Shown: one piece after another, positions 46,218 to 54,355 of the stretch
How positions within the stretch are numbered: position 1 is the first letter of the stretch
Layout of the letters: the number at the start of each line of letters is the position of its first letter
Assembly (NCBI GenBank): GCA_949425635.1
Contig: CASPWD010000002.1
Coordinates: 186,001-250,000 of the forward strand
Length of the DNA stretch: 64,000 nucleotides
Source of the DNA: an uncultured Bacilli bacterium
GTDB lineage: Bacteria; Bacillota_I; Bacilli_A; RF39; UBA660
Reading direction: 5' to 3'
Made by a program: the position numbers and the translations under genes
The notes under the pieces: generated by a model
Database searches by the model: none
Told to the model about the DNA's origin: nothing
The model's input: the letters and a program-made list of their open reading frames with translations, nothing else

Positions 46218-46490
46218 ATGCAGAATACAGACAAAACAAATTTTTTCGACGCAAAGAAATCAAGCTATTATAGATTTACAAAACAAGAAATAATGGAACA
46301 AAAAATAGAACTTGAAGAATACATATTAAGTATGTTAACATCAGCTGATTTAACAAGCATTCAAGAAAGTATAAAAGAAATTAAAGATCTTACAGGTATT
46401 GAATTAAGTTTAGAAAAAGCAATTGAATTAAAACGTTTAGCTGCTCTAACTAGCGGACCAACTGAAGAACCACAAATCAAAAGAAGATAA
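46218..46490 (+). CDS. Small helical protein
   Basis: 90 residues. Mostly helical with a heptad-like run (ELEEYILSMLTSADLTSIQESIKEIKDLTGIELSLEKAIELKRL) and a basic C-terminus. No family recognised, no membrane segment. Strong ribosome site AAAGGGGG and a TATAAT at 46170-46175; single-gene transcript with its own terminator. The strength of these signals suggests high expression. Confidence 0.65.
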   Translation: MQNTDKTNFFDAKKSSYYRFTKQEIMEQKIELEEYILSMLTSADLTSIQESIKEIKDLTGIELSLEKAIELKRLAALTSGPTEEPQIKRR

Positions 46491-46496
46491 CAAAGT

Positions 46497-46530
46497 AAAA
46501 GAATCATTCATAACAAGAATGATTCTTTTT
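46497..46530. terminator. Bidirectional terminator
   Basis: 12-bp stem AAAAGAATCATT / AATGATTCTTTT with T-run, between the small helical gene and the convergent gpsA. Confidence 0.88.
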
Positions 46531-46536
46531 ATATAA

Positions 46537-47514
46537 TTATTTTTTATTAACCAAGAATGATATAAGTAATTTAGGATCTTCTCCATTCATAATTATTTTA
46601 TATATTAAATCTATAATAGGCATTTTAATTTTTTTATTTTTTATTAATTTATAAATACTCTTTAAAGTATAATAACCTTCTACAGTATTTTCTTTTAAAT
46701 GTTTTTCGATCTCTTCCTTAGTAGCTCCAGCCCCAACAACACGTCCAAATGAGAAGTTACGACTTTTAACAGAAGTACAAGTTAGAAGTAAATCTCCAAC
46801 ACCTGCAAATGAATTTATTGTTTTAGGATTTCCTCCTAAAGCCGCAATTAGATTTTTAATATCATTTAATGCCTCTGTAATTAAGAAACTTTGTGTAGAT
46901 TCAGGATAATTCATACCATCTAACATTCCCGCTGCTACAGCAATAACATTTTTAATGCTTCCACATATCTGAACACCTATCAAATCATTAGTCTCTCTTA
47001 ATTTTAAAGTATCATTTTCTAAAACACTTTTAACTGTTTTTATAGCTTTCTTACTATGACTAGCTATTGATAAACCAACCGGATTATTAGCTGCCATATC
47101 TACAGCAAACGATGGACCAGATATGATCGCTATATTCTTAATTTTTAATTCCTCATAAGCAATATCACTTAAGAATGAACAAGTTGTATTTTCAATACCT
47201 TTAGAAGCAATACAAAGTACTGTTTTCTTAGTTATATAAGGCTTTATTTCATGACATATACTTCCTACAAAAGCAGCTGTTGAAGTAATAAATACAACAT
47301 CTGCATTCTTAACAGCTTTCTCATAATCCATTGTAAGTTTTATATTTTTTGGAGTCTCAACTCCTGGAATAATATCTTTTATGTATCCATCTTTTAAATA
47401 TTTATCGTATCTTTCCTGTGATTCTGTCCACATAGTAATATTTTTGACTGTTTTATTAATAGCAGTTGCAATAGCAACACCATAAACACCTGTTCCAATT
47501 AAAGCTACTTTCAT
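46537..47514 (-). CDS. gpsA: Glycerol-3-phosphate dehydrogenase [NAD(P)+]
   Basis: Reduces dihydroxyacetone phosphate to sn-glycerol-3-phosphate for phospholipid synthesis. 325 residues. N-terminal nucleotide loop GTGVYGVAIATAI, catalytic region SGPSFAVDMAANNPVGL, GVQICGSIKNVIAVAAGMLDGM (catalytic Lys), FAGVGDLLLTCTS, SRNFSFGRVVG, and TVEGYYT. The dinucleotide loop reads G-T-G-V-Y-G rather than the common G-A-G-S-W/Y-G. Its ATG overlaps the end of rarA by 4 bp, so they form a two-gene operon. Confidence 0.96.
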   Translation of the reverse strand: MKVALIGTGVYGVAIATAINKTVKNITMWTESQERYDKYLKDGYIKDIIPGVETPKNIKLTMDYEKAVKNADVVFITSTAAFVGSICHEIKPYITKKTVLCIASKGIENTTCSFLSDIAYEELKIKNIAIISGPSFAVDMAANNPVGLSIASHSKKAIKTVKSVLENDTLKLRETNDLIGVQICGSIKNVIAVAAGMLDGMNYPESTQSFLITEALNDIKNLIAALGGNPKTINSFAGVGDLLLTCTSVKSRNFSFGRVVGAGATKEEIEKHLKENTVEGYYTLKSIYKLIKNKKIKMPIIDLIYKIIMNGEDPKLLISFLVNKK

Positions 47515-48713
47515 TTTTTACCACCTTTCATTTCAACATGTAATTTATATAAATTAGCTTCATATTTATTATTTCGAGGTTTATAATACTTTTTATTTTT
47601 TATGTTATCTGGTAAATATTGTTGTTCCACCCAACTATTAGGATAATCATGAGGATATTTATAGGCAGGGGAGTTTGTCTTAATATGACTAGGTAAATTA
47701 CCAGTCGTTCCTGACTCTATATCTTCTAAAGCCGCATCTAAAGCAATATGAGCACTGTTACTTTTAGGACTAAGCGCCATTTCCGCAACTAAGGTTCCAA
47801 GAGGGATTCTAGCTTCTGGTAGACCAACTAATTCAGAAGCATGTATTGCCGCCATTACTTTAGGTCCCATTGCTGGATTAGCTAAACCTATATCTTCATA
47901 AGCAATAACCGACAATCTTCTGTAGATACTGTCTAAATCTCCTTCTTCTATTAAACGTGCTAAATAGTGCAGGGAAGCGTCAACATCAGACCCTCTAATC
48001 GATTTTTGAAGTCCCGATAATACATCATAATGTCCATCTTCTGAAGAATCTGAAAAAAAGGTTGCTTTCGCATTTATATTCTTAACTGATTCTAATGTGA
48101 CATGTTTATCCATTGTACTATAAAAAGCGACTTCAAGTAAATTAATAGCACTTCTTAAATCTCCACTAGATAATTTAGCAATCACACTTTTTGCATCGTC
48201 ATCTAAAATAATTCCTTTTAAATACTTACTAGCTTTATCTAGCCCTTCTTTAATATCATCTATCGTAAGTTCCTTGAGTTCAAATATTTGGCATCTACTT
48301 CTTATTGCAGGATTAATTTTATGAAAAGGATTACTTGTAGTCATTCCAATCAATATAATTAAACCGTTTTCGATATATGGTAATAATAAATCTTGTTTAT
48401 CCTTGTTCAAACGATGAATTTCATCCATTATAATAACCATTTCACCATGCATTTTAGCTTCTTCTATAACTATATCAAAATCTTGTTTATTGTTTATAGT
48501 AGCATTAAGCATTCTAAATGGTTTATCTATAGTTTCACATATTGCTGTTGCAATCGAAGTTTTACCAATACCAGGTTTACCATACAATATCATACTAACA
48601 ATGTGATTATTTAACACTAAATTTCTAATAACTTTACCTTCACCAACTAGATGCTTTTGACCGATGATATCATCTAAACATTTTGGCCTTAATTTATCTG
48701 CAAGTATTTCCAT
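47511..48713 (-). CDS. rarA: Replication-associated recombination protein A (RarA/MgsA AAA ATPase)
   Basis: Clamp-loader-like AAA+ ATPase acting at stalled replication forks. 400 residues. Start ADKLRPKCLDDIIGQKHLVGEGKVIR, Walker A YGKPGIGKTSIA, Walker B VIIMDEIHRLNKDKQDLLLPYIENG, sensor 1 IGMTTSNP, arginine finger IRSRCQIFEL, and C-terminal tetramerisation domain (YDVLSGLQKSIRGSDVDASLHYLARLIE ... RRLSVIAYEDIGLANP). Ribosome site AGGTGAT. In Bacillus it also neighbours tcdA and 6S RNA; here gpsA and two small genes lie between. Confidence 0.95.
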   Translation of the reverse strand: MEILADKLRPKCLDDIIGQKHLVGEGKVIRNLVLNNHIVSMILYGKPGIGKTSIATAICETIDKPFRMLNATINNKQDFDIVIEEAKMHGEMVIIMDEIHRLNKDKQDLLLPYIENGLIILIGMTTSNPFHKINPAIRSRCQIFELKELTIDDIKEGLDKASKYLKGIILDDDAKSVIAKLSSGDLRSAINLLEVAFYSTMDKHVTLESVKNINAKATFFSDSSEDGHYDVLSGLQKSIRGSDVDASLHYLARLIEEGDLDSIYRRLSVIAYEDIGLANPAMGPKVMAAIHASELVGLPEARIPLGTLVAEMALSPKSNSAHIALDAALEDIESGTTGNLPSHIKTNSPAYKYPHDYPNSWVEQQYLPDNIKNKKYYKPRNNKYEANLYKLHVEMKGGKK

Positions 48714-48867
48714 TCATATCACCTTTCCATTTTATTATAACAAAAAATAGCATATTTTAAAATTAATTTATATTATCCTAATATCTTTACCAAGAGTTTT
48801 CATATCGTCTTTCTTTTAATTTACTTTTCTTAAATTTTTTTATATAATTTTATAGTAGGGTGGTTAG

Positions 48868-49776
48868 ATGAAAGAACAAGAAAATAATCAATACATTCCA
48901 AATGAATTTATAACCAAATATCTAGATTATTTAAAATACGAAAGAAAATTAAGTAATAATACTATTTTAAGCTATCAAAACGATTTAAAAAGCTTTGATA
49001 AGTACTTCAAAAGCCAAATAACTAAGATAAATAGCAAAGATATAGAAGAATACTTAAACTCGTTAAACAATCTTAATGCACGTAGTATCTCTCATCATAT
49101 TACAGTTATAAATTCATTTTATTCGTTTCTTTTATCAGAGACAAACTCAATCATAAAAAACCCTTGTGATAATATTATCATCCCTAAACAACCAAAAAAA
49201 TTACCAAATTATCTTTCAGAAGAGGAAGTCGATAGTCTTTTAAACATAAACCTATTTACTCCATATGATCATCGTAATAAAGCCATGTTTGAATTACTAT
49301 ATGCAACAGGATTACGTGTATCTGAACTATGTAATTTAAAAGTAACAGATATCGATTTCGATGCATGTTTCTTAAGAGTATTAGGAAAAGGAAAAAAAGA
49401 AAGAATTGTTCCTATAGCTGACACAGCATTAAGGTATTTAAAATCTTATATTCAAAATTATCGAAATATCATTCTAAAAGATAAAACATCTGAATATCTT
49501 TTCATATCAAATAGTTTAACTAATATTAGTAGGCAAGGTTTTTTTAAAATATTAAAAAAAGAATGTAAAAGAGCAGGTATAACTAAAGAAGTATCACCTC
49601 ATGTTTTAAGACACTCTTTTGCAACCCATCTTCTAAAGCATGGAGCCGATTTAAGAATAATCCAAGAACTTCTCGGCCACGAAGATATTTCAACGACTCA
49701 AATATATGCACATCTTATTAATGAAAAGAAAAAGTCTGACTACGAATATCATCCACGTAGTAAAATAAAAGAATAA
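48868..49776 (+). CDS. xerD: Tyrosine recombinase XerD-like
   Basis: Site-specific recombinase that resolves chromosome dimers at dif sites. 302 residues. N-terminal SAM-like DNA-binding domain (FITKYLDYLKYERKLSNNTILSYQNDLKSF) and catalytic domain with ATGLRVSELCNL (Arg), Lys in LGKGKKERIVP, HVLRHSFATHLL (His-x-x-Arg), GHEDISTTQIYAH (His and the nucleophilic Tyr). The Tyr is present. Ribosome site TAGGGTGG. No attachment site or integrated element is adjacent, and in Bacilli xerD lies near spoIIM, which here may be the gene at 58189, so this is most likely the housekeeping enzyme. Confidence 0.9.
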   Translation: MKEQENNQYIPNEFITKYLDYLKYERKLSNNTILSYQNDLKSFDKYFKSQITKINSKDIEEYLNSLNNLNARSISHHITVINSFYSFLLSETNSIIKNPCDNIIIPKQPKKLPNYLSEEEVDSLLNINLFTPYDHRNKAMFELLYATGLRVSELCNLKVTDIDFDACFLRVLGKGKKERIVPIADTALRYLKSYIQNYRNIILKDKTSEYLFISNSLTNISRQGFFKILKKECKRAGITKEVSPHVLRHSFATHLLKHGADLRIIQELLGHEDISTTQIYAHLINEKKKSDYEYHPRSKIKE

Positions 49777-49789
49777 AGGAGAACGACTT

Positions 49790-50413
49790 ATGAAAAAAAT
49801 AATAACTCTTGTTATAATTATAATTATTATTTTGGGCGGAAAATGGTTTATAGACAACAAAACCATTCAGTACGAGGAATTAGTAAACGAAAGTCTATCT
49901 TCTTATTACATAAGTGGTAATACAAAGGAGTTACAACCTATTATTGATTTACTAGAAAAAGTAAAAAAAGACGATAAGTTAAAAAAAGAAATCCAAGACT
50001 ATAGTTTATCCATCGTAAATTCATGGTATACATATTTAGAGAGTAAATATAATTGTAGTAAAAGTGATTTAAATTCTTGTCTAACTCAAGTAGACGAATA
50101 TACTCTATTAGATTCCAAATTAAAGAATCTTTATAGTCTTAAATGCTCAGATGGCTTTACAATAATTCTTCCTAGTGCATATACAAATTTAGTAAATGTC
50201 GGTGAGGAAAAAATCGCTTCTTTAAATAAAATGATTAAAAGCCCTAGTGCTAAAGAACAAAAAAACAGTGAAGAAATAAGAATCGAAAAGTGTAATAAAG
50301 CAACAACTTGTGAATCATGTCGTGATGGATTATGTACATGTACTTATATTAACGATAATAAAAGTAGTGAGACTATCAGCTGTGCAGATCCAAATTACAC
50401 ACCAACCACATAA
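49790..50413 (+). CDS. Membrane-anchored cysteine-rich protein
   Basis: 207 residues. One N-terminal hydrophobic segment (about 3-22) without lipobox, a helical middle (ELQPIIDLLEKVKKDDKLKKEI) and a C-terminal region with several cysteines (EKCNKATTCESCRDGLCTCTY) that could form disulfides or bind a metal outside the cell. It is 13 nt downstream of xerD with an AAAGGAG ribosome site, probably co-transcribed. No family recognised. Confidence 0.65.
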   Translation: MKKIITLVIIIIIILGGKWFIDNKTIQYEELVNESLSSYYISGNTKELQPIIDLLEKVKKDDKLKKEIQDYSLSIVNSWYTYLESKYNCSKSDLNSCLTQVDEYTLLDSKLKNLYSLKCSDGFTIILPSAYTNLVNVGEEKIASLNKMIKSPSAKEQKNSEEIRIEKCNKATTCESCRDGLCTCTYINDNKSSETISCADPNYTPTT

Positions 50414-50441
50414 AAAAAAGACTACTTGATTTAGTAGCCTT

Positions 50442-50470
50442 AAAAGGAACATTAATTCGTTCCTTTTTTA
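50442..50470. terminator. Bidirectional terminator
   Basis: 9-bp perfect stem AAAAGGAAC / GTTCCTTTT followed by T residues. It separates the xerD transcript from the tiny reverse-strand gene, whose stop codon lies in its right arm. Confidence 0.88.
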
Positions 50471-50593
50471 TTGTTCACATTCTTTTTTATTAGAGCTTGA
50501 TTCTCTTTTATTTGAACTAGATTGTTTTTGATTTGATCTAGTTTGAGAGTTAGCTCTTTGATTATTACTACGTTTATTGCTTTCTCTTTTCAT
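50468..50593 (-). CDS. Tiny Ser/Asn/Arg-rich basic protein
   Basis: 41 codons from ATG 50593. The product is made almost only of Ser, Asn, Gln, Lys and Arg (it begins MKRESNKRSNNQRANSQTRS and ends with KKECEQ, one Cys). It has a strong ribosome site AGGAGGTT 8 nt upstream and a terminator right after. Strong signals on such a short gene suggest a real, highly expressed peptide, perhaps nucleic-acid binding because of its charge and lack of hydrophobics. It is too short for a family call. Confidence 0.6.
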   Translation of the reverse strand: MKRESNKRSNNQRANSQTRSNQKQSSSNKRESSSNKKECEQ

Positions 50594-50687
50594 AATCTTT
50601 AACCTCCTAATAGTATTATGAACCAATATTATTTTTTTATAATACCAAAATATGGAATTTTTAAAAAAATTTTAAATATAGTTTAAT

Positions 50688-51416
50688 ATGACAAATTTAT
50701 ATCCTATATTAATTACCAGTATAGCAGGTTTAGCAACTATTCTAGGTAATGTACTATTATTTATTAATGTTAAATATAAAGAAAAACTTTTATCATTTTC
50801 TTTAGGTTTATCATTTATTGTAATGTTTCTTATTTCTTTAATAGAATTAATTCCTGAAGGAATGAAATTAATTTACAACGACTTCAGTCTTTTAAATATT
50901 TTCTTTATAAGTTTAATTCTCTTATTCGTTGGATATTTCATTGTTATTATACTAGATAAAAACATTGATAATAATGATGCGCTATATAAAGTAGGAATAC
51001 TAAGTATGATAAGTTTATTAATCCACAACATCCCTGAAGGAATAATCTGTACCATTTCAAGTGCTACTAATATTGAACTAGGATTAAAGATGAGTTTTAT
51101 AATTTTAATTCATAATATACCTGAAGGAATATGTATATGTCTACCCATATATTATGCAACTAAAAGTAAATTAAAAGCCTTTCTATACACATTAATTAGT
51201 GGAGTAGGAGAGATTATAGGAGCAATATTTACTATGGTATTCTTACACGATGCAATAAATAATTATACATTATCTATTATCTTAATTATAACTGCAGGAA
51301 TCATGATTACTCTTAGTGTAAAAAAAATATTAAAAGAAGGCTTAAGTTTCAAAAAATATCCTTATTTCATATCAGGAATAATTCTAGGTATCATAATTCT
51401 TTACTTTACATTATAG
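50688..51416 (+). CDS. ZIP family metal transporter
   Basis: 242-residue membrane protein with eight segments, probably importing Zn2+ or another divalent metal. Two metal-binding signatures are seen: LIHNIPEGIICTISS (segment 4) and ILIHNIPEGICICLP (segment 5), and an N-terminal ELIPEGMKLI that resembles the H-x-x-P-E-G motif with Glu in place of His. The loop between segments 3 and 4 is short and lacks a His-rich cluster. No clear ribosome site precedes the ATG, and a TATAAT lies at 50638-50643, so the mRNA may be nearly leaderless. A ZupT-type assignment is likely but not certain. Confidence 0.88.
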   Translation: MTNLYPILITSIAGLATILGNVLLFINVKYKEKLLSFSLGLSFIVMFLISLIELIPEGMKLIYNDFSLLNIFFISLILLFVGYFIVIILDKNIDNNDALYKVGILSMISLLIHNIPEGIICTISSATNIELGLKMSFIILIHNIPEGICICLPIYYATKSKLKAFLYTLISGVGEIIGAIFTMVFLHDAINNYTLSIILIITAGIMITLSVKKILKEGLSFKKYPYFISGIILGIIILYFTL

Positions 51417-52641
51417 AGAAGGGGAGTTTTATATAGTTAATATCTTAATTTAGATTCTCCTCCCCATACATCTATTAAGCAATCATCTTATATAAAGTTT
51501 TATAAAATAAAGAATCTAAAATATTATTTAATATCAAATTAAGAATTATTAATCATTTGAAATACAATATAAAAATAAGAGCCATTCAAAATAAGTAATA
51601 AAAATTACTCTGATCACTTTTTTCAAAAGAGAATTATTATATATTGTTTTCTTTAAATTTATTATCGGTTAACATAATATATATTATACGAACCTAAATA
51701 TTTAGTTTTTTTATAAATATATTATATATAATTAATAAACTTATTTATCTTTAAATTATATATAGTTAATCATATTTCTGAGTCATTAACTAATACATAT
51801 ATAATATATAAATTTATTTACCAATTTAATTATTTAAACATTCTCTATCGTATATTTTATCATTATAACATTTGTTCGCTTTCGTTTGCATATACTTTTA
51901 TTTATAAAGCAATTCAACAACACGCCTCGAAAACTTAAGTAAGGATTAATTCCCCATCTCATTTCTAAAACCAGTTCAATATTAGGAATCGAGATTAAAA
52001 AAACTGGACAACTAATCACCTTGAGGATTTTAATGATTCTAAAATCGTCCTCGACTTTTATTAAGACGGTCAAGTCATCATCTCAATTCCAAAAGTCAAA
52101 TTCAAAATCGTCCACGAGATTTATCTAGTTGAACAAGTTATCATCTTGATTCCTAAAGTCGCAAAAATAAATCGTCCACGAAATTATTTAAGATGATTAA
52201 CTTATAGCTCAAAGACAAATTTAATTATAATCCAATTTATAAAAACAAGCATCGACAATTAAAATCTATTCAATATATAATTTCAAAGAATTTCAAAACC
52301 GCCTAAACTAAAATAATCCACGAAAAAAATTAAGCAATACAATTAATCATTCGATTCTCCAAAAGATAGCAACTCCCCTACCAAAAATCAAAATTTATAA
52401 TAGGGGACTTCAATTTTTAAAAAAACGAACATTTGTTATAAACGAAATATTATTATAAAGTTTATCAACTAAAATAAATTATTTTTCTTCTCTCTATTAC
52501 CAAAAAAGAAACTCATAAAAAAGAGTCATTATAAAATATGTTTTTAAGCAATTCTACGCATTTAAACATCCAAACTCACCAATTCCCCTACTACATTCAA
52601 AATGTTTTAAAATAGGGCATTAAAGCGCAAAAAAAGAAGGC
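51417..52641. other. 1.2-kb region without supported genes
   Basis: Very A+T-rich. I find no reading frame with a ribosome site and protein-like composition; the longest (reverse strand 51834-52073) lies across the repeat array and I do not accept it. Contents: a 63-64-bp degenerate tandem array (about 51987-52235, with weaker copies near 52248 and 52312), and two short similar elements with CCCCTAC ... TAGGG arms (52372-52408 and 52582-52618). Near the right end lies the terminator of the reverse-strand HTH gene. Confidence 0.6.
51987..52235. repeat. Degenerate tandem repeat, period 63-64 bp
   Basis: Units begin at about 51987, 52044, 52107 and 52171. Shared features: ATCGTCC(A/T)CGA at the start of three units, a middle (G/A)(G/A)(T/A)CAA(G/C)T(C/T)ATCATCT, then ATTC(C/T)(A/T)AAAGTC. 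The whole unit is related, not only a short core, which argues against CRISPR. A period of 63 equals 21 codons. Weaker copies may follow at 52248 and 52312. Confidence 0.6.
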
Positions 52642-52651
52642 TTAAACCTTC
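52629..52651 (-). terminator. Terminator of the HTH regulator gene
   Basis: On the reverse strand: GAAGG / CCTTC stem with a 6-nt loop followed by seven T residues. It overlaps the stop codon at 52642. Confidence 0.7.
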
Positions 52652-53409
52652 CTAGATTGAATTTCTGCAATCTTTTCAAACACATCAGCTGCATTTGTTT
52701 CATTTATCTCAGTATAACCTAACTCTTTTAAAGCTTGAATCTTAATAGTATTCAATTGTTGTGTACGAGATAATTTTTCTTCGTTTTTTTGTTCAATCTC
52801 CTGAACAAATCTCTTATGAGACTCTGCTAACTTAGATCTTGAAGCTCCACCATTATTATATAATGTCAAAGCCGAATACAATATTCCCTCAAAAATGAAC
52901 TGCTTATCTTCTTGAAATTTATATTCCTCTGGATTGGTAAAACCAGTTGTCTTACTCATATAGCCAAAAATATATTTAATTTCAGGAACATTATCTAAAG
53001 ATTGTAATAAATGATATAGATATAAAACAGCATAATAATTTTCTTCTTTAGATTCATCACTTAATTTTTCTTTTAATAAATAAGTAATATCACTTAATAA
53101 AATTTGTGACTCCTTATTTAAACCTTTAAAATCAAATCCTGTCTCTAATTCAGAAGAACTCTTAACACCTTGGTTTAATCTTCCCTCAACACTCATTAAA
53201 TAATCAGTAGTAACTTTTATATCATTTATATCCTTAGCATCACTTACATCTAGTAACTTAAATAACAATAGTTTCTTCTCTTTTGGCCATTTATTAATAT
53301 CATTTAATTCTAAATAATTATATACCATTTGTCTTGAAACTCCTAAATATTTAGCTAGTCTAACTTTAGAAATTCCAAGTTCCTGAAACAACTCATTTAA
53401 TTTACGCAT
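52642..53409 (-). CDS. Helix-turn-helix protein (XRE-like)
   Basis: 255 residues. N-terminal HTH: LNELFQELGISKVRLAKYLGVSRQMVYNYLE (about 3-33) with the classic recognition-helix spacing, then a long helical region without known ligand-binding signature, ending VFEKIAEIQSRKV. Likely a DNA-binding regulator. The start is ATG 53409 after GAAGGGA; an in-frame TTG nine bases upstream is too close to it. It follows the AAA-ATPase cluster on the same strand after 95 nt and could regulate it, but no operator repeat is obvious. Confidence 0.78.
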   Translation of the reverse strand: MRKLNELFQELGISKVRLAKYLGVSRQMVYNYLELNDINKWPKEKKLLLFKLLDVSDAKDINDIKVTTDYLMSVEGRLNQGVKSSSELETGFDFKGLNKESQILLSDITYLLKEKLSDESKEENYYAVLYLYHLLQSLDNVPEIKYIFGYMSKTTGFTNPEEYKFQEDKQFIFEGILYSALTLYNNGGASRSKLAESHKRFVQEIEQKNEEKLSRTQQLNTIKIQALKELGYTEINETNAADVFEKIAEIQSRKV

Positions 53410-53504
53410 TTTTACCAATTCCCTTCATTTGTATTTTACATATTAATTATATTGCTAGACACCATTAATGTCAAGTAAATATCAAGAAAAAACTAGATAA
53501 AGTT

Positions 53505-54332
53505 CTAGTATTCCTGGTAAGGTTTTGTCTCCGCCCAATAATATTCTCCATTTATTTTTAAAAATGTAGAAATATATTGTTCTTCCCCTATTTCATCACT
53601 TAAAAAACCTTTATAATAAATTCCATCTATAACATATTTATACTTTTCAATTATTTCAATTTTTTGATCATATTTTATTGCCTTAACAAACTGAGTATCG
53701 GCATAAATATTTTTTTGTCCGTTATTACTTGTTTTACTAACACATAAATATTCATCATTAACAAAGTAACATAGGTTATCATTACTAGTATAAAAGTTAG
53801 TAAACTCATTAATATTTATATTATAAATCTTTCTTACGACACTTTTAAGTAAATCTTTAGTAATGTATGAATTAACAGTATAATAAGAAGCATTAACTTT
53901 TGAACCACCACATTGTATTATCTCAGTATCTAAAGAAATACTATTTGCTTGTTCACAAGTAATATAACTCAAATAATTTGTAACATCAGCTGTTTTCATA
54001 ATATACTTATAAGCCATATAAAGTAGGTTTTCTACATTTAAATCATCTACAGCAACAGTATCATTATTTATATACATACTTTGATAAACTTTAAAAGTAT
54101 TAGGATCTCCCAAATTTAAATACTGTCTCATTCTCTTTATTTGGTCACTTTCTTCTAAGATTTCTTGTGCTTCTTTTTCAACACTTATAATATTTTTTTG
54201 TCCTGGTTCTAACTCTTTAAAACTTTCTGTTTCATGTTTTATTATATATAATGAAGCAGCTAACACTAATGCAAAGAAGAGTAAACCAACATAATTATTT
54301 TGTCTTATCTTATATTTAATTTCTTTATTCAT
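53505..54332 (-). CDS. Bitopic membrane protein of the AAA-ATPase cluster
   Basis: 275 residues. Basic N-terminus (NKEIKYKIRQNN), one membrane segment (about 13-31), then a 240-residue domain outside the cell with cysteines (ITCEQAN, IQCGGSK, LCYFVNDEYLCV), mixed alpha/beta. Not recognised. I use the ATG at 54332, 6 nt after AAGGTG; an in-frame ATG at 54347 lies before that site. It starts 23 nt after the AAA gene ends, so both share a transcript. Its outer domain may be the output or sensor of the cluster (inference). Confidence 0.65.
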   Translation of the reverse strand: MNKEIKYKIRQNNYVGLLFFALVLAASLYIIKHETESFKELEPGQKNIISVEKEAQEILEESDQIKRMRQYLNLGDPNTFKVYQSMYINNDTVAVDDLNVENLLYMAYKYIMKTADVTNYLSYITCEQANSISLDTEIIQCGGSKVNASYYTVNSYITKDLLKSVVRKIYNININEFTNFYTSNDNLCYFVNDEYLCVSKTSNNGQKNIYADTQFVKAIKYDQKIEIIEKYKYVIDGIYYKGFLSDEIGEEQYISTFLKINGEYYWAETKPYQEY

Positions 54333-54355
54333 TCTTGTCACCTTCATTTACTATA

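Noticed and set aside
48868-49776. XerD-like gene as phage or transposon integrase
   Set aside because: Length, motifs and chromosomal neighbourhood match the housekeeping recombinase; no mobile element genes or repeats flank it.
51834-52073. 79-codon reading frame on the reverse strand
   Set aside because: Lies in the degenerate repeat array, starts with no ribosome site, and its continuation is broken by stop codons; it looks like a fragment of decay rather than a gene.
51987-52235. CRISPR array (period of 63-64 bp is in the CRISPR range)
   Set aside because: Similarity extends over entire units including the would-be spacers, the cores differ between units, and there are no cas genes nearby.
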